DNA from: Allolobophora icterica | Lineage: Eukaryota; Annelida; Clitellata; Crassiclitellata; Lumbricidae | Direction of reading: 5' to 3' | DNA: 64,000 nucleotides | NCBI GenBank assembly: GCA_963556255.1 | Contig: OY744604.1 | Coordinates: 72,484,279-72,548,278 of the forward strand | Part shown: positions 10,873 to 22,266 of the stretch, one piece after another | Layout of the letters: each line of letters begins with the position of its first letter | Position numbering within the stretch: the stretch's first letter is position 1 | The notes under the pieces: model-generated | The model's database searches: none | What the model was told of the DNA's origin: nothing | What the model saw: only the letters and a program-made list of their open reading frames with translations | Position numbers and translations under genes: made by a program

Positions 10873-11601
10873 TGTCGCAATCGGAGGTCGCCCTGTCGTG
10901 TGTTTGCCGTGTGTTGATGTCGACCCTCGATTGCTCGTTCTTTAACTTGCACTTTTATTTAACGTGCCTAACTTTTCTATAGAAGATTCACGACGAACTT
11001 TGTTTAATTAATAAATGAGTTTAATTAAAGAAACAAATATATATATACACTAACTCTACGGGAACTTCCACGTAGTATTAAAGCGTTTAGATATTAAATC
11101 GGACTATCTCAAATGTTGCTTCGTACAGCCTAACTACAGATCGTTCTTTCGCGTCAGTCCCTGAATCTGACGGACTATACTCTGCCGCCGCCGCTGATCG
11201 TTCCTCCCGATGTTGATCGCTCGACCGATGTTCACACGTCGCGTTCGTCAGTAGTAACAGTCCCGTGTTCTCCTCTTCCTTCCGTTAAGTAGGAACTTCA
11301 GCGTGCATCGGTCAGCCCCCTCCCCACGTCAAGCTATCATCAATTAGTGTCAGATTGCTCCTCGAGACACGGGTCGTCGCTCGCCTGCAGTGCGGGCGGT
11401 GTCTGGTTACACCATAGCCGCGAGGTGTCCTATTACACCTTGGCTGTGTGGTGTCCGATTACACCTGGGCCTCGCTGCCTTCATTGTTGCCCAAGTGGAG
11501 ACTGGCTTTTCGTCCGTCATCATCCTATCTCGACCGCCAACGACGCTTACATCATAATGATGATGCCATCTCGTCGTTGTCGTCGATCTCCTCACGCGAC
11601 A
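10873..11601 (-). repeat. 5' LTR of Gmr1-like element
   Basis: 729 bp, with no difference from the 4418-5146 LTR noticed by eye. It is the promoter copy for the minus-strand element. The 550-bp leader to the ATG at 10304 has no other convincing gene. Confidence 0.95.
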
Positions 11602-11667
11602 CCAGTTGCGCTCCGATCTATTTAAAGGAACTCTACGACCCGATCTGCCTCCATGCCCTCCCTGCTG

Positions 11668-11770
<103 letters not shown>

Positions 11771-11816
11771 GTCTCTGGTTCTCCCGATATCGGGCGGGGT
11801 GCGCCTCTGATGAGTT

Positions 11817-11976
11817 AAGGGGCGTCTATCCCCCTAAGTCATTAGGGCAACTTCCCCTTTCCCCTCTTTTCCCCCCTCCCTCTTCCTTCCCCCTAAAATG
11901 TTGGCACAGATCTTCCCTCCCCCTATTTCTTGGATGGAGCATTTGCTCCACGGTTTCTATGGTGTAGACGCCCCTG
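11817..11976. mobile_element. 8-bp-TSD MITE, 160 bp
   Basis: Inverted ends AGGGGCGTCTA and TAGACGCCCCT, with flanking perfect duplication GATGAGTT at 11809-11816 and 11977-11984. The interior is a C-rich pyrimidine stretch. The target length suits hAT. Confidence 0.82.
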
Positions 11977-11984
11977 GATGAGTT

Positions 11985-12825
11985 CGCCTTGAAGTGGCAC
12001 GTTATTAATTCCCAGTTGCAATTTTAATTAGACCTACAATAAGGGTGTTGGACGGTCAACCGAGAGGTCGGGGTTCAATTAAGTCTCCTCTTCTTGATGT
12101 AGGAAGTTTGCATCGATTGTGGTAGAAATAATGTTATCCTTTTCCACTCCATCTTGTTATGATGTCCCAAAGTTAACGTATCTTTCTTATTCTTTACCTG
12201 AGCTGTGTACGACATAACCCTGATGTTAAAAGTATATATACCTGTGTTGTCAAGTCTAAATTCTGTTTGTTTAGTGTTATCTACTGTGGTGGTAGTAGAT
12301 ATAGCAGTTGTAGTAAGAGTAGTTCATACTGTTATCATTGTCATTTTTTGATGTCATTATTCTGGTAGTCAACTTATCACATCAGTCCACAGTCCCTGTG
12401 CTGGATGACTGAACCGTGGTAAACCAGGAGGCCATTGAGCTGTCATCTGGTTTTGTATCTTTTACCATTTCATTTGGTTTTTTGGCCTAGTATTCGTTGG
12501 ATACCTGGCAAGTTCTCCCCAAATATAAGAATGGACTGTTCTTCACCTGTGTCAATTTCAATATCTGTCCTTTAAGGCAATCCTATTGTCTGTCATGTAA
12601 ACATATGAAACACAACACAATCCCTCACAGCCTTATGATTAACAACATGGAAGTATATAAATGCATGCACATACACACATATATATTCTCACATACACAC
12701 TTCTGGTGCACATTACTATATACATCTACACATATAGAATACAGTATCTACATACATGCACACTTATACCTACACAGCCTAACACAGGAATATACAAGCA
12801 CATTCACACACACCTACATATATAT
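11985..12825. other. no gene seen
   Basis: AT-rich sequence with short CA/TA-rich stretches (about 12660-12830). No exon with credible splice sites was found on either strand. Confidence 0.6.
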
Positions 12826-13911
12826 TACAATATTGTATTGTATTGTATCTAAACATTTATAAAGCGCCTCTCACAGTATTCGCTAATCAGAGGCGCTCCC
12901 AGTGCGAAAGACCCAGTGAATAGAAAGAGGTTTTAAGACAGCGGAACGAGGCACTTGGGCCACCAGCTAATAAAGAGGCACGTGTCAATGGCGGAAGTTG
13001 ATTCCATAGAGCAGGACCAATGCAAGAAAAGGCTCGAGTTTTGGCCATAGAGGTCCTGACTCGTGGTACAAGAAGATCATGTCGATTAAGCGATCGCAAT
13101 GGACGGAGGGAAGTAGCTGAAATTGGCAGACGAACAATGTCACAGAGGTACTTGGGTGCTAAGCCTGTACAGGACTGAAGGACTAAAGTGAGAACCTTCA
13201 GCTGAATCCGAGCAGTAAGGGGAAGCCAATGAAGATGATCGAACATGAAAGAGGAAATATGAGACCAGCGAGGAAGTCAGGCTATTAATCTGGCTGCAGC
13301 ATTTAAAACAGTCTGGAGGGGGGAAAGACGGACTTTTGGCAGCCCAATCAAAACAGAATTACAGTAGTCAATTCTGGAGCAGATGAAGGCGTGGATGATA
13401 GTGGTAAAAACGGAGGAGGAGACAGAGCGTCGGATTGCTCTAAGCCGTCTCAAGTGAAAGTAAGAAGAACGGGTAAGATTAGCAATGTGTTCAGAAAAGG
13501 TGAGCATACTGTCAAGGACAACACCAAGGTCACGGACACTAGAGAGAAAAGTGAATGACGGGAATTTCTCAGCAAGAAGTGGGAAGTCTAGTTTGAGGAG
13601 CTGCTGACGAGTACCAAACCATATAAGCTGCGTCTTAGTTGGGTTCAAAGAGAGACGATTAGAAGACAGCCAAGGGTGTAAATCACGTGAGAGAGCATGA
13701 ATACGTCCAGTTAATGCAAGCTGTGCAGAGGGAGTGCCATGAACGAGCGCTTGGGCATCGTCTGCATAAAGATGACCAGTTGATAAGTGCTTAGCAAATA
13801 TAGCGGAAATGTCAGCCGTGTATATGAGGTAAAGGAGAGGGCCTAAGACAGAGCCCTGTGGCACCCCAAATTTAACTCTGACCCAATGGGTTCTGGAGTC
13901 TCCGCAGATAA

Positions 13912-13912
<1 letters not shown>
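12826..13912 (-). mobile_element. 5'-truncated LINE with a nonsense codon
   Basis: The minus strand encodes a reverse transcriptase from FGVPQGSVLGPLL and YADDAQ through to a C-terminal domain with SCIGPALWNQLPP. The frame is broken once, by TGA at 13274-13276 in a position where CGA (Arg) is likely. The 3' end has the snap-back GAGCGCCTCTGA/GAGAGGCGCT motif and a (TACAA)n tail at 12826-12850. The 5' side stops at the TA microsatellite. The type resembles I/Nimb or Jockey-like LINEs; the clade is not certain. Confidence 0.85.

Positions 13913-13914
<2 letters not shown>

Positions 13915-13969
<55 letters not shown>
13915..13969. repeat. (TA)n microsatellite
   Basis: Perfect TA run abutting the truncated 5' end of the LINE, followed by CATA/CACA-rich sequence to about 14040. 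Confidence 0.97.
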
Positions 13970-13972
<3 letters not shown>

Positions 13973-14461
13973 GCATATATACATGTACATACACATGATT
14001 ACATACACATATGCATACACATACAGTGTCATACACATACTGTACTCGTTAACACTGTGACCTACTACTCCTCTCTTTTAAGGGATCATATACACGAAAA
14101 TAAATAGCCCATGCAATAGAACCATACTTCATAAAGGTATGTGTATTTATCATCCACTCATGTGTCAACAGTTATATAAAACATTACACAGGTTGATGAA
14201 ACGATGTATGAATGTATGGTGGAGTAATGTATGGAAGGATGGGCAGCCAGGGCCCTGACGCCGCCCTCCTCCTTTTCGAGGCTTCAGATTGGCACTACCA
14301 GGGTAGTTAATGAGGATGAGACAGAGGGCAGATATAGCAGACATGGAAGGGGAGAGAAAGTAGGAGGTGTACTAAGCAAAAATAAGCAACAAAATTCATA
14401 TAATTTTCATTTCACAATGTTGAGTTCATCAAAAATACGAGTTTGGCATAATAACGAAGTA

Positions 14462-15240
14462 GCAGCATATGAACATGAAGTGATTTGACAGACGGTCAAT
14501 CCTGAGGCTTCCTGAAAAAGGGTGTGGCCTTTGGGACATCATTATGCACAAATCAAGTCAAAACATAAAAACCTGCTGCCAGCTTATGAGAAAACACAAG
14601 AATAAAATCATTTATAAACACAAAGTGCCTAGTTTATAGACATAATCCAATTCAATCCAATCCAATTCTCTTTAACATTGCAGAATAAAAACTGCATGCA
14701 CAAGTGTGTGGGTGTGAATGAAATATTATGTATTTCAGTCTCTACTCGTACTACCGTACATGTATTTCCAATCAAGATGTAAACATTTAATGCAAATAGA
14801 AAACATTGAACCTGGATTCACAGTAAACACAAAAAACAAGCACTTGGCGTACAAATTAAGTAGCAGCTTATGAACTGTGACATGATTTGACAGACTGTCA
14901 ATCCCAAGGCTCCCTGAATACGGGTGTGGCCTCTGGGACATCATTATGCACAAATCGAGTCAAAATGCAAAAGCCTGCTGTTAAGAGAATACACAAGAAT
15001 AAAATCATCTGTCAACACAAACTTGCCTACTTTATAAGCATAATCAAATCCAATTCTGTTGAATTTTGCAGAATAAAAACTCATGTGTGTGAGTGTCCGT
15101 ATGTATGCAATTCAGTCTCACCTCCAATCCTACTTACATACAAGTATTTCGTTCAAGTACAGGCAGATAACAATTTAACGTAAATATAAAATGTCGAATC
15201 TGGGGTAATACTGAACACAACTTCAAGCACTGTACAGGCC
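14462..15240. repeat. tandem duplication of a ~400-bp unit
   Basis: Unit 1 starts at 14462 (GCAGCATATGAAC) and unit 2 at 14864 (GCAGCTTATGAAC). They share in order TGATTTGACAGAC, GGGACATCATTATGCACAAA, CACAAGAATAAAATCAT and TTGCAGAATAAAAACT, with about 15% divergence by eye plus small indels. No coding capacity is seen. It may be satellite-like or an old repeat. Confidence 0.85.
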
Positions 15241-15339
15241 AACACAGATTTCGGTTAAAGTGCCTTGGTAAATCAGATCAAAAGAACACTGAAATATTTA
15301 GAAATTCTTGGAGTCATCGTGTATTTAAGTATGTATGTA

Positions 15340-15420
15340 AGTATGTGAATATATATTACATAGCACCTTTCAAGATCGTCTAAAGGCAATGGCACAAGTG
15401 AGTATGTAACAGCTGAAATA
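15340..15420 (-). repeat. LINE/SINE 3' tail fragment
   Basis: The minus strand reads GATCTTGAAAGGTGCTATGT followed by a CATACTTACATACATAC-type tail. This is the usual end of a non-LTR element ('gcgctatataa' plus microsatellite). Confidence 0.5.
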
Positions 15421-16499
15421 ATGGATATGTCCAATTGCAGCAACTTTCTAACAGCAAAATATGTAATGATTACCCGACAGTAAATTCACAGCATATCACG
15501 AAGAAATGTATGTCAAATGTCACTTACCGGTATGATATTTAAAGCTCTGCCAGTTCAATAATACTAATACTATTAATGACAAAAGTAGCAATAATAATTT
15601 TTCTCAACTTTCTGGAGACCCTCAAGATACTAGCTACCGCTTCCAATGTCTTGCAATTGCCATTCAGTGATTAGATGCTGTTGTCTTCCATGGCACTTCT
15701 GCTCAGCCAGACTTGACGAGTTACAAGGCGTTCCAGACGTTCATTCTATTGTGTCTGGACATTGTCTTAAGAACCTGATGAATTAGCTATTTTGGGGTAA
15801 AAAAAATTATGTTTTAAAGTCCTGAAGGATTGCACATACCTCTAAAATAGTAACAAATATTAAGACTAATATAATTAATCAAAATAATTAGATAATAAAA
15901 TAACAATTAGTAAGATAAAAACCCTGCAAGAATCCGCTTATTATTGCAGTATAATCTAAGAAGCCGTCTAGAAAATGTCACGAAAACATAAGAATATCAG
16001 AATTTAACGGAGACAAAATCAACAAAATTGTACAAAACTGCTTACGAAAACCCAGATTACTAATGACCTAACAAGTACCAAACACTATACAGCGGATAGT
16101 TGTCAAATGCCTCTACCATTAGCCTCAGTCAGTTAGTTACAGTAAAACTTCTGTTAAATGTAGGTCTTCAGTTAGGACTTGATGAGCCAACAACAGTAGC
16201 ATAGAAGGGACGTTACAATCAGCACTGATATAAATACACAGTACTAGTATTTATAGCTAGTAGAGCTACATAAAGTTAACATATGCAAGCACACACATAA
16301 AACAGCTGAATCAGCCAACAACAAAAAGTTCCTATTTTGTTTCTCAGCTAACTGAAACATAATTCTTTAAAATGCACTGGCATATTATTTACTATTTTTT
16401 AAATTCCTTCATACTTCTGGCTAACGGCAAGAAACATAATTACTTAACTCTAGTGGATTGTTAACTAAAAGAGAATTGTCTGACTTTAGTGTTCAACAA

Positions 16500-16865
16500 C
16501 AAAGGCATTTGGGAATTAGGAATGTGTTAAAAAGCATCCCATCTCGATTGTCTCAAACCCAACATTATGTGACTACAGTCAATTAGGCCATCATCCTAAG
16601 AATATAGACTGCTTAAAAAATAATCTATGGCAGTCAATTAATTATGTTTTAGTTACAAAGGCTATTGGGCAATAACACTTTAACCATGGTTCCCGGTCAC
16701 TTTCGTACACGCTTGTCGTTAAAGTCAGTACCACTAAAGTCAGTAAGAAAGGCAATTTGGAATTAGGAATATGTTCCATAGTATCCCCTCTGGATTGTCA
16801 AACCCAAGATCATATGATTACTATCAATTTCGCCATCACCCTTGGAATATACAAACCCATATAAA
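16500..16865. repeat. two direct copies of a ~120-bp segment
   Basis: 16500-16620 and 16746-16865 share GGAATTAGGAAT, GATTGTC, AAACCCAA and GCCATCA in order, about 245 bp apart. The region from 14.1 to 18.0 kb otherwise shows no gene. Confidence 0.6.
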
Positions 16866-17379
16866 ACAAAACAATCCACTAAAGCCGAATAATTCTCAAT
16901 TAAGTGACCATATAATATGAATCTGTTCATCATTTTCAGAAGCTCCATTACAAGTCAGGTCACATAGAAACAATTCAGAGTTATTACATGAAAAACTCTG
17001 CTATAAAGGAAATCAGATACCCTGTAACAACAATTCAAACCTAAGCAACTCCAGAATGGCCATATCACTGTGGTTAAAATTACTGCAATCATTAATTACC
17101 TAAATTTTAACATGGTTTCATAAAATCACAGTCTTACATAAATTATCATAACATTAACAAATCGGAGGTAACATAAACTATAGAAATTAACATGAGCTTT
17201 GAAGAGTGGGTGGAGGAAGAGGCCGTTGAATCTAATTTGCTACACCAGTCTGTTCAGATGATCGTGTGGGACAGGATCATATTGGCATCAAACAATGCAA
17301 ACAATGAATAACGTGGTAAGACGTGTACCTAGTGCATATGTAAATGCCCTTGTTTAGATAATGTCAAATAGCCATGTGG

Positions 17380-17462
17380 GCAGCACTTTGTGAGGTACTT
17401 AAAATGTGCTATATAAAGTGTCTTGATACATACATACATTCATACATACATTCATAAATACA
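17380..17462 (+). repeat. non-LTR element 3' tail
   Basis: CACTTTGTGAGGTACTT and GTGCTATATAAAGTGTCTTG are followed by a (CATA)n microsatellite. This is typical of a LINE/SINE 3' terminus. Confidence 0.5.
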
Positions 17463-17840
17463 TAATTATAGTAAACATGTGCAAAGCAGGCAAGAATGCT
17501 GTGGAGTGGAGGCTGCATATGCAGAAGTGAAATCCAAAAGACCTTAGAGGTACTGTAGTACAGCTTTCAAGGAGTTCAATTCAAAACTAATGTATCCAAG
17601 TTTGAAATATGTATGCAGAACAGACATACGCCACATCAGAAACATAAAACCCCAACAGTCCAAAGGATATCTTCAATGCCTATAACATAACTTTGTCAAC
17701 AAGCTACCGTTCTTTTTAACTAAATTCTTAGGCTAAATTCTTTTAAACAAACTCCTGCCGAGTTATTGCATAATGAAAGGAGAGAAGGCAATAACAAACA
17801 CAATGTTTACACAATTCAAAAGTTCAGGATATATATTATG

Positions 17841-17908
17841 CACCACTTGAGAATCATAAGATAATATACCAAACGGTTACAATATCACTACTCATTAGCC
17901 ATGACTGA
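17841..17908 (-). promoter_or_regulatory. candidate SECIS element of MSRB1
   Basis: On the minus strand, 172 nt past the MSRB1 stop, an ATGA (17895-17892) and a TGAT (17856-17853) can form the non-Watson-Crick quartet. Thirteen bases after ATGA comes AA (17778-17777 counted as 17878-17877), then a short CC/GG hairpin (CCGTTTGG), as in form-2 SECIS elements. GTGATAT pairs with ATATTAT (7 bp with G-U), and a lower helix has 6 of 7 pairs. Found by hand folding only. Confidence 0.42.
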
Positions 17909-18066
17909 ATGTCTAATGAGATTTAAGTGTAAATGAAATACAGGAAATAAGCAAAATCACAAATGAATGTCTATCATAACAATATCAGGACCTTAATGTT
18001 GAACATAGGTGAAGATCTGAAATAAGCACTGCCTGTGAACAGGGAATGCCAAGCACATCCGATGCT

Positions 18067-21000
18067 TTAGAATTGAGTGCTCTGCCCATCTGAAATATTA
18101 CGACACAAATTAGAGTTTGTTTAGCAAACAGGATTTATACAATATTAATACAATCAATTTCGTTTATTCAATGCAAGCTGACATGTGCGCAACTTGTTAC
18201 AATAACAAAATGTCATCAAAAATGAGCCCGGCTACGGGATTTATATACTAATTATTATACAAATGTGCTATGACAAGCATTTAATTAATACGTGATTAAA
18301 GTAATATGTGATTAAAGTGCCTGGAACAGTCTTCCTGGCCAAGTGAAGAGTGAACTATCTCAGGAGCCATTTAAATCACAGCTCAAGACCTATCTTTTTA
18401 AACAATCATATAACTGCCATTGACTTTTTGAACTCATGTAGAGCGCCCTTTCCTTTGCCCTCGGCTTTAGGATGGAGTATACAAATCATCTTATTATTAT
18501 CATTATTAAAAAGATTAGATTAAATTAACTGCTTCTTCATATAGAAACCTGACCTGACTGTTTTAGTGCAATTTGTCTGTCTTGTTATAAATCAATAACA
18601 TATAAACTTAAAATTGTCGGCTTGTCTAAGCATTAGATTGACACACTGCATTAGATCTGTTAGCTAGTCATGCTACAGCACCAATTAGACGTTCTTACAA
18701 GGCAGTATAGGCCTCAAGTACACTTATGGCATTATGCAGACACATACATACATACACACATAGTGTACACAGTCATATACACATACATTATACACAAAAA
18801 CCATATTAAGTACATAAGAACACCCCAGCGATGCTGAGTCAGAGCTATCGGTTGATATTACTATTATACATTACCAATTGCAATTCACAAGTTCCCTTCA
18901 CAATCTTCACAGCCATTTCCTCGATGTTACCTGCCTGTACAATTGTGCATTACCACATTTAGATCCATAATCTGGAATAGGATTTGCCCCTTAAATGTAA
19001 GGCAAGATACGTGTATTACGTAACTTTAGCCTCTTAATGGATCCACTTTGTTCAGCAATTGAAAGATCATCTGTTTCTACGGTGGTTTGCTGTTTTAAAA
19101 CTGTCCGAGTCCATAACATTAGAGCAGAAAACTGCGAAAATCATTGAACATTGGGTATTACCTTTATCACTGTTAGGGATAAATTTGAGCGAGCTGCTGA
19201 ATATTCAGAAACGAGAAGATCCAGCTCCATCTGGTCCATCGTTAAGAAATTCATGGCCTAGACCATTCTGGCATTTTCCACAAAGGACCTACACAGATGG
19301 TGAAATCTTCATTAAATACAAGCAAAAGCTCAAACTGCTTTTACAACATCAGTGAATTTAAGTATTCTGCAGGGTATTCTGCAGAATGTTGGAAGTTGGT
19401 TCTGAGTTGAGGTTGACCTCTTCTACATTCGAGAACACCTCAAACATCTGGATATCTGGCAACATTTCACCTTGCATACAGCCTCAAATTCACATCTCTT
19501 TGGGACATAGCAGGCATTACAAATTATATAATAATAATAATAACTTTCTGAATTTTCCCATACAGCTGGTCGAAGTATACTTTCTCACGCACAGTACTTT
19601 ACCTTTATTTATTTATTTATTCCGGATATTTCTATAGCGCCTCTCGAAGTCAACTACTACTCAGAGGCGCTCCCGACTACAGCATTTGATACTGTGCCGG
19701 AATTTTCACGCCGAAGCGCCACGAGCAGTTGTGAGTGAAGGACTTACCCAAGGTCCGTACGCAGCGGCTAGAGTGGATTCGAACCTGCAACCCTCCGGTC
19801 ACAAGGCACCGAACTTACCACTGAGCCACCACGCCCCACATTTGTGTATACCATCTTAAGCAACATGTCTATTTCCTTTAACTCTCTTTCCTCTATGAGG
19901 AAAACTGAAAACCACAGCCATTCACCATGAAATCATGGGACAGGCCAGTTCTCTTGACGTTAGGTTTTCAGATGTGCATCCATGGCTCGAATTCCACTCT
20001 ATCACATGAAATAAATAATCCATTGCTTGTCTGTGTAATCCATAAAGTTGTCAAACACAGTAGCCAATTGGTTAGAGTGCTCGCCTTGTAATGCAGAGAC
20101 TATAGGTTTGAGTCACCCCTGAAATGGTTACTGTGTAGAGACCTTGATCAAGTCCTTCACTCACTACTGATCAGCATCATTGATGGTTGCCTTGTCAATG
20201 GATATTGGTGTTTAATAAATAACAATGTAGGGTAATAGTAATAGTACTATATGAACTACATGTAATTTTTAAATTTAAAATATTGGGTATGTATGCAGTG
20301 CTAAATAAATGCATAATAACAATAGGTAATGATTATCCACATATTGGATTAAAACTGTGCTACTTGTCACCCAAAAGGCCTTTCAAATTAAAAATCATTC
20401 CTTTCAGGATTAAACCAGTAATAAAGATAGCCAATAAGTAAGCGACAGTCTTACGTCAACATACTTTGTGCTCATCTAAACATTATTATCTTGTTCTCAA
20501 GATTTCTAAAGCGTCTAAAGAAGCACAGTTGCTGGAACTAGCTTATTCTCAGGCCTAGATGGCTCAACTGGAATAGACTTAGACAGAAGATCTGAAGGTC
20601 CCCAACTCAATCCAGGCTCTGGGAAAACACCCGACTAATTCCCAAGGGTTGGTCACAGTTTTAAACCTAACCTAAACGGGTCCGGCCCGAATCCCCGAAA
20701 CCCGAATCCCCGAAACGAATTTCGGCCGGATCCCCGAAATCGATTTTAGACTAAAATTACAAATAAACATGTGAATAGGCAGCATATAGAGATACATCAA
20801 GGCCGCGCGAGGTCTATGTCACGTTAAGAGTTTAAAAATTTAACTTTGAATAGTTTTCGGGAGTGTGCGCTTTCTATAAAACTGTTTTTGGGAAATCGGG
20901 CTTTTGTGTATTTTCAGCGTTTTCGGGGATTCGGGTTTCGGGGATTCGGGTTGACCCCACCTAAACATACCTATCTAGCCATACCTTGAGAGCACCAGGT

Positions 21001-22145
21001 GACTCTTCATGCTTCGAGACGCTGTCTGGTCGGATCGTTTCAGTGAAGGCAGGCCATGGAGACGAATGCTCAAACTTCTGCCGACTTGAGAACAGTTCGT
21101 GATCACAACGACTGCAGACGTAAATCCCTAGAAATAAACACACTCTATAAACAAGACATGCTCTGTTCTGGTTCACCAAAAACAATTATAAGCTCAAAAT
21201 TCCTCACCTGACTGCTGATGTCATGGCTTCCACTATACAATCTAATATAATCTATTCTGGAAACTCTATAGCAGCATCATCATGATGCACAAGGCATTAA
21301 AAGATGGTCGCTTGTACAAAACTGCATTCAAATCCACCATCCATTGGGCAACTAGGCAGAGACATCAGAAGGGAGGTTCGATAACCAGATAACCAAACAT
21401 TATGCAAGAGAGTAGAGCTGTACCGATTAATTGACCATACTCGCAATCGGGCCAATTATTAGAATAATTGGTATAACAAAATATTGGCAAAAATAATCGG
21501 TGCGATGTAAAAAAATTTACAATGCGACCTACTGACGAAATTCAATGTTTTTGTTTTAAAAATCTCTATGAGTGTACATTAATTAGTTTTTAAAACTTTC
21601 TGTTAGACATTACATTGAAGAGAAGAAATAATTGAACAAAGTAAATAGTTTTGTTTGTAGTATTTGACAACCACCCATGCACCATTTTTATCACGGTGAG
21701 CGCAAGCAGCAAAGAATCAGTCTCTAAAATCATTAAAATTCACTTCCTTGTTCTCCTAATTAACAATGCGCTACCAGGATGTAAACTGTTTGCTACCTTG
21801 AATTTTCTCAACAGTTTACAATAATGTTAAACAGTAAAAGCTTTTCTTGCTTATTGTTTCATTTTATGGAGTTAAATAAACATACTGCGAAAATATAGTG
21901 GGCATCCAAGTAAACAAATGAATATAATTATAATGACAAGAGAACCTTAGGCAAAATTTGCTATATATAACGGCTCACTGATCAGTAACGATTATAATAC
22001 ACTTTTTCTCGGATACGCGCACCGATCAAACCTATTGATACTACAGAACGACATTAACCATAGGTCAAAAAGTCTGCGAGCATGCTTTACCCGATTTAAA
22101 ATTATCCTTATAAATCTCCGATCCACTGAAGGAACAGAACGACAT
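18067..22145 (-). CDS. MSRB1: methionine-R-sulfoxide reductase B1, selenoprotein
   Basis: Four coding exons on the minus strand: 22145-22091, 21127-20985, 19288-19162 and 18089-18067. All have GT-AG borders and matching phases (1, 0, 1), giving 115 residues, as in vertebrate MSRB1 (116). The start reads [16 protein letters not shown]. Zinc-binding CxxC pairs are CSRC and CGKC, and [11 protein letters not shown] and [11 protein letters not shown] are family signatures. The catalytic site reads [11 protein letters not shown], with TGA at 19207-19205 read as selenocysteine; the frame then continues to TAA at 18069-18067. The enzyme reduces methionine-R-sulfoxide in proteins in cytosol and nucleus. 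Introns hold SINEs, a MITE and an antisense LINE end. Decoding needs a SECIS; a candidate lies at 17841-17908. Confidence 0.95.
18319..18510 (+). mobile_element. LINE C-terminal and 3' fragment
   Basis: The plus strand encodes [12 protein letters not shown] then [16 protein letters not shown] and a stop at 18421. This is the conserved C-terminus of many animal LINE ORF2 proteins. An AGCGCCC 3'UTR and a (TTA)n tail follow. It is antisense in MSRB1 intron 3. Confidence 0.8.
19603..19839 (-). mobile_element. tRNA-headed SINE with LINE-like tail
   Basis: The minus strand starts GGGGCGTGGTGGCTCAGTGG (A box) and has GGTTCGAATCC (B box). Its 3' end has the GAGCGCCTCTGAGTAG and GAGAGGCGCTATA motif and a (AATA)n tail. 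The same 3' motif ends the LINE at 12826-13912, so the SINE probably borrows that LINE's machinery. It lies in MSRB1 intron 2. Confidence 0.8.
20056..20222 (+). mobile_element. tRNA-derived SINE
   Basis: A-box-like AGCCAATTGGTTAGAGTGCT and B-box-like GGTTTGAGTCAC with the tRNA-type GCCTTGTAATGCAGAG between. The tail ends AATAAATAACAATG. It is related to the copy at 39714-39870. Confidence 0.7.
20548..20625 (+). mobile_element. possible tRNA-like SINE head
   Basis: GATGGCTCAACTGGAATAGA resembles an A box, AGATCTGAAGGTCC an anticodon/T region, and AACTCAATCC a weak B box. Too degenerate for a tRNA gene. Confidence 0.4.
20678..20958. mobile_element. 8-bp-TSD MITE with long inverted ends, 281 bp
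   Basis: About 30-bp inverted termini built from two CCCGAATCCCCGAAA units. Perfect flanking duplication ACCTAAAC at 20670-20677 and 20959-20966. A diverged right half of the same family lies at about 29372-29450. It lies in MSRB1 intron 2, close to exon 2. Confidence 0.88.
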
Positions 22146-22240
22146 CTTTGTTTCTGCTAGAATAAAGAAAAGATCTCAAGACGATATTGTTTATTTTCAA
22201 CTGCCTTCTGGCCTTTGACGCCAAAAGCAGGCCTACACTG

Positions 22241-22266
22241 TGCGCATGCGCCGGTGAGCCATCTTG
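22241..22266 (-). promoter_or_regulatory. NRF1 and YY1 motifs upstream of MSRB1
   Basis: TGCGCATGCGCC (22241-22252) matches the NRF1 palindrome. CAAGATGGC on the minus strand (22266-22258) matches the YY1 consensus. Both lie 96-121 bp upstream of the MSRB1 ATG, typical of TATA-less housekeeping promoters. Confidence 0.6.

Larger units (their letters stand above)
4418..11601 (-). mobile_element. complete Gmr1-like Ty3/gypsy LTR retrotransposon
   Basis: Two 729-bp LTRs (4418-5146, 10873-11601), both starting TGTCGC and ending GCGACA, look the same on reading. The target duplication CCAGT is at 4413-4417 and 11602-11606. In minus orientation the order is 5' LTR, primer-binding site, one gag-pol ORF, polypurine tract, 3' LTR. 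The pol order is protease, integrase, reverse transcriptase, RNase H. This is the copia-like order known in the Gmr1 lineage of Ty3/gypsy, where most gypsy elements put integrase last. Matching LTRs and an unbroken ORF indicate a young, possibly active copy. Confidence 0.95.

Noticed and set aside
12400..12850. Coding region with ORFs of 63-121 codons
   Set aside because: CA/TA-rich low complexity without splice sites or domains.
19059..19355. Plus-strand ORF of 98 codons
   Set aside because: It is the opposite strand of MSRB1 exon 3 and has no recognisable product.
19740..19839. True tRNA gene
   Set aside because: A and B boxes are present, but the cloverleaf is imperfect and the sequence runs on into a SINE body and LINE-like tail.
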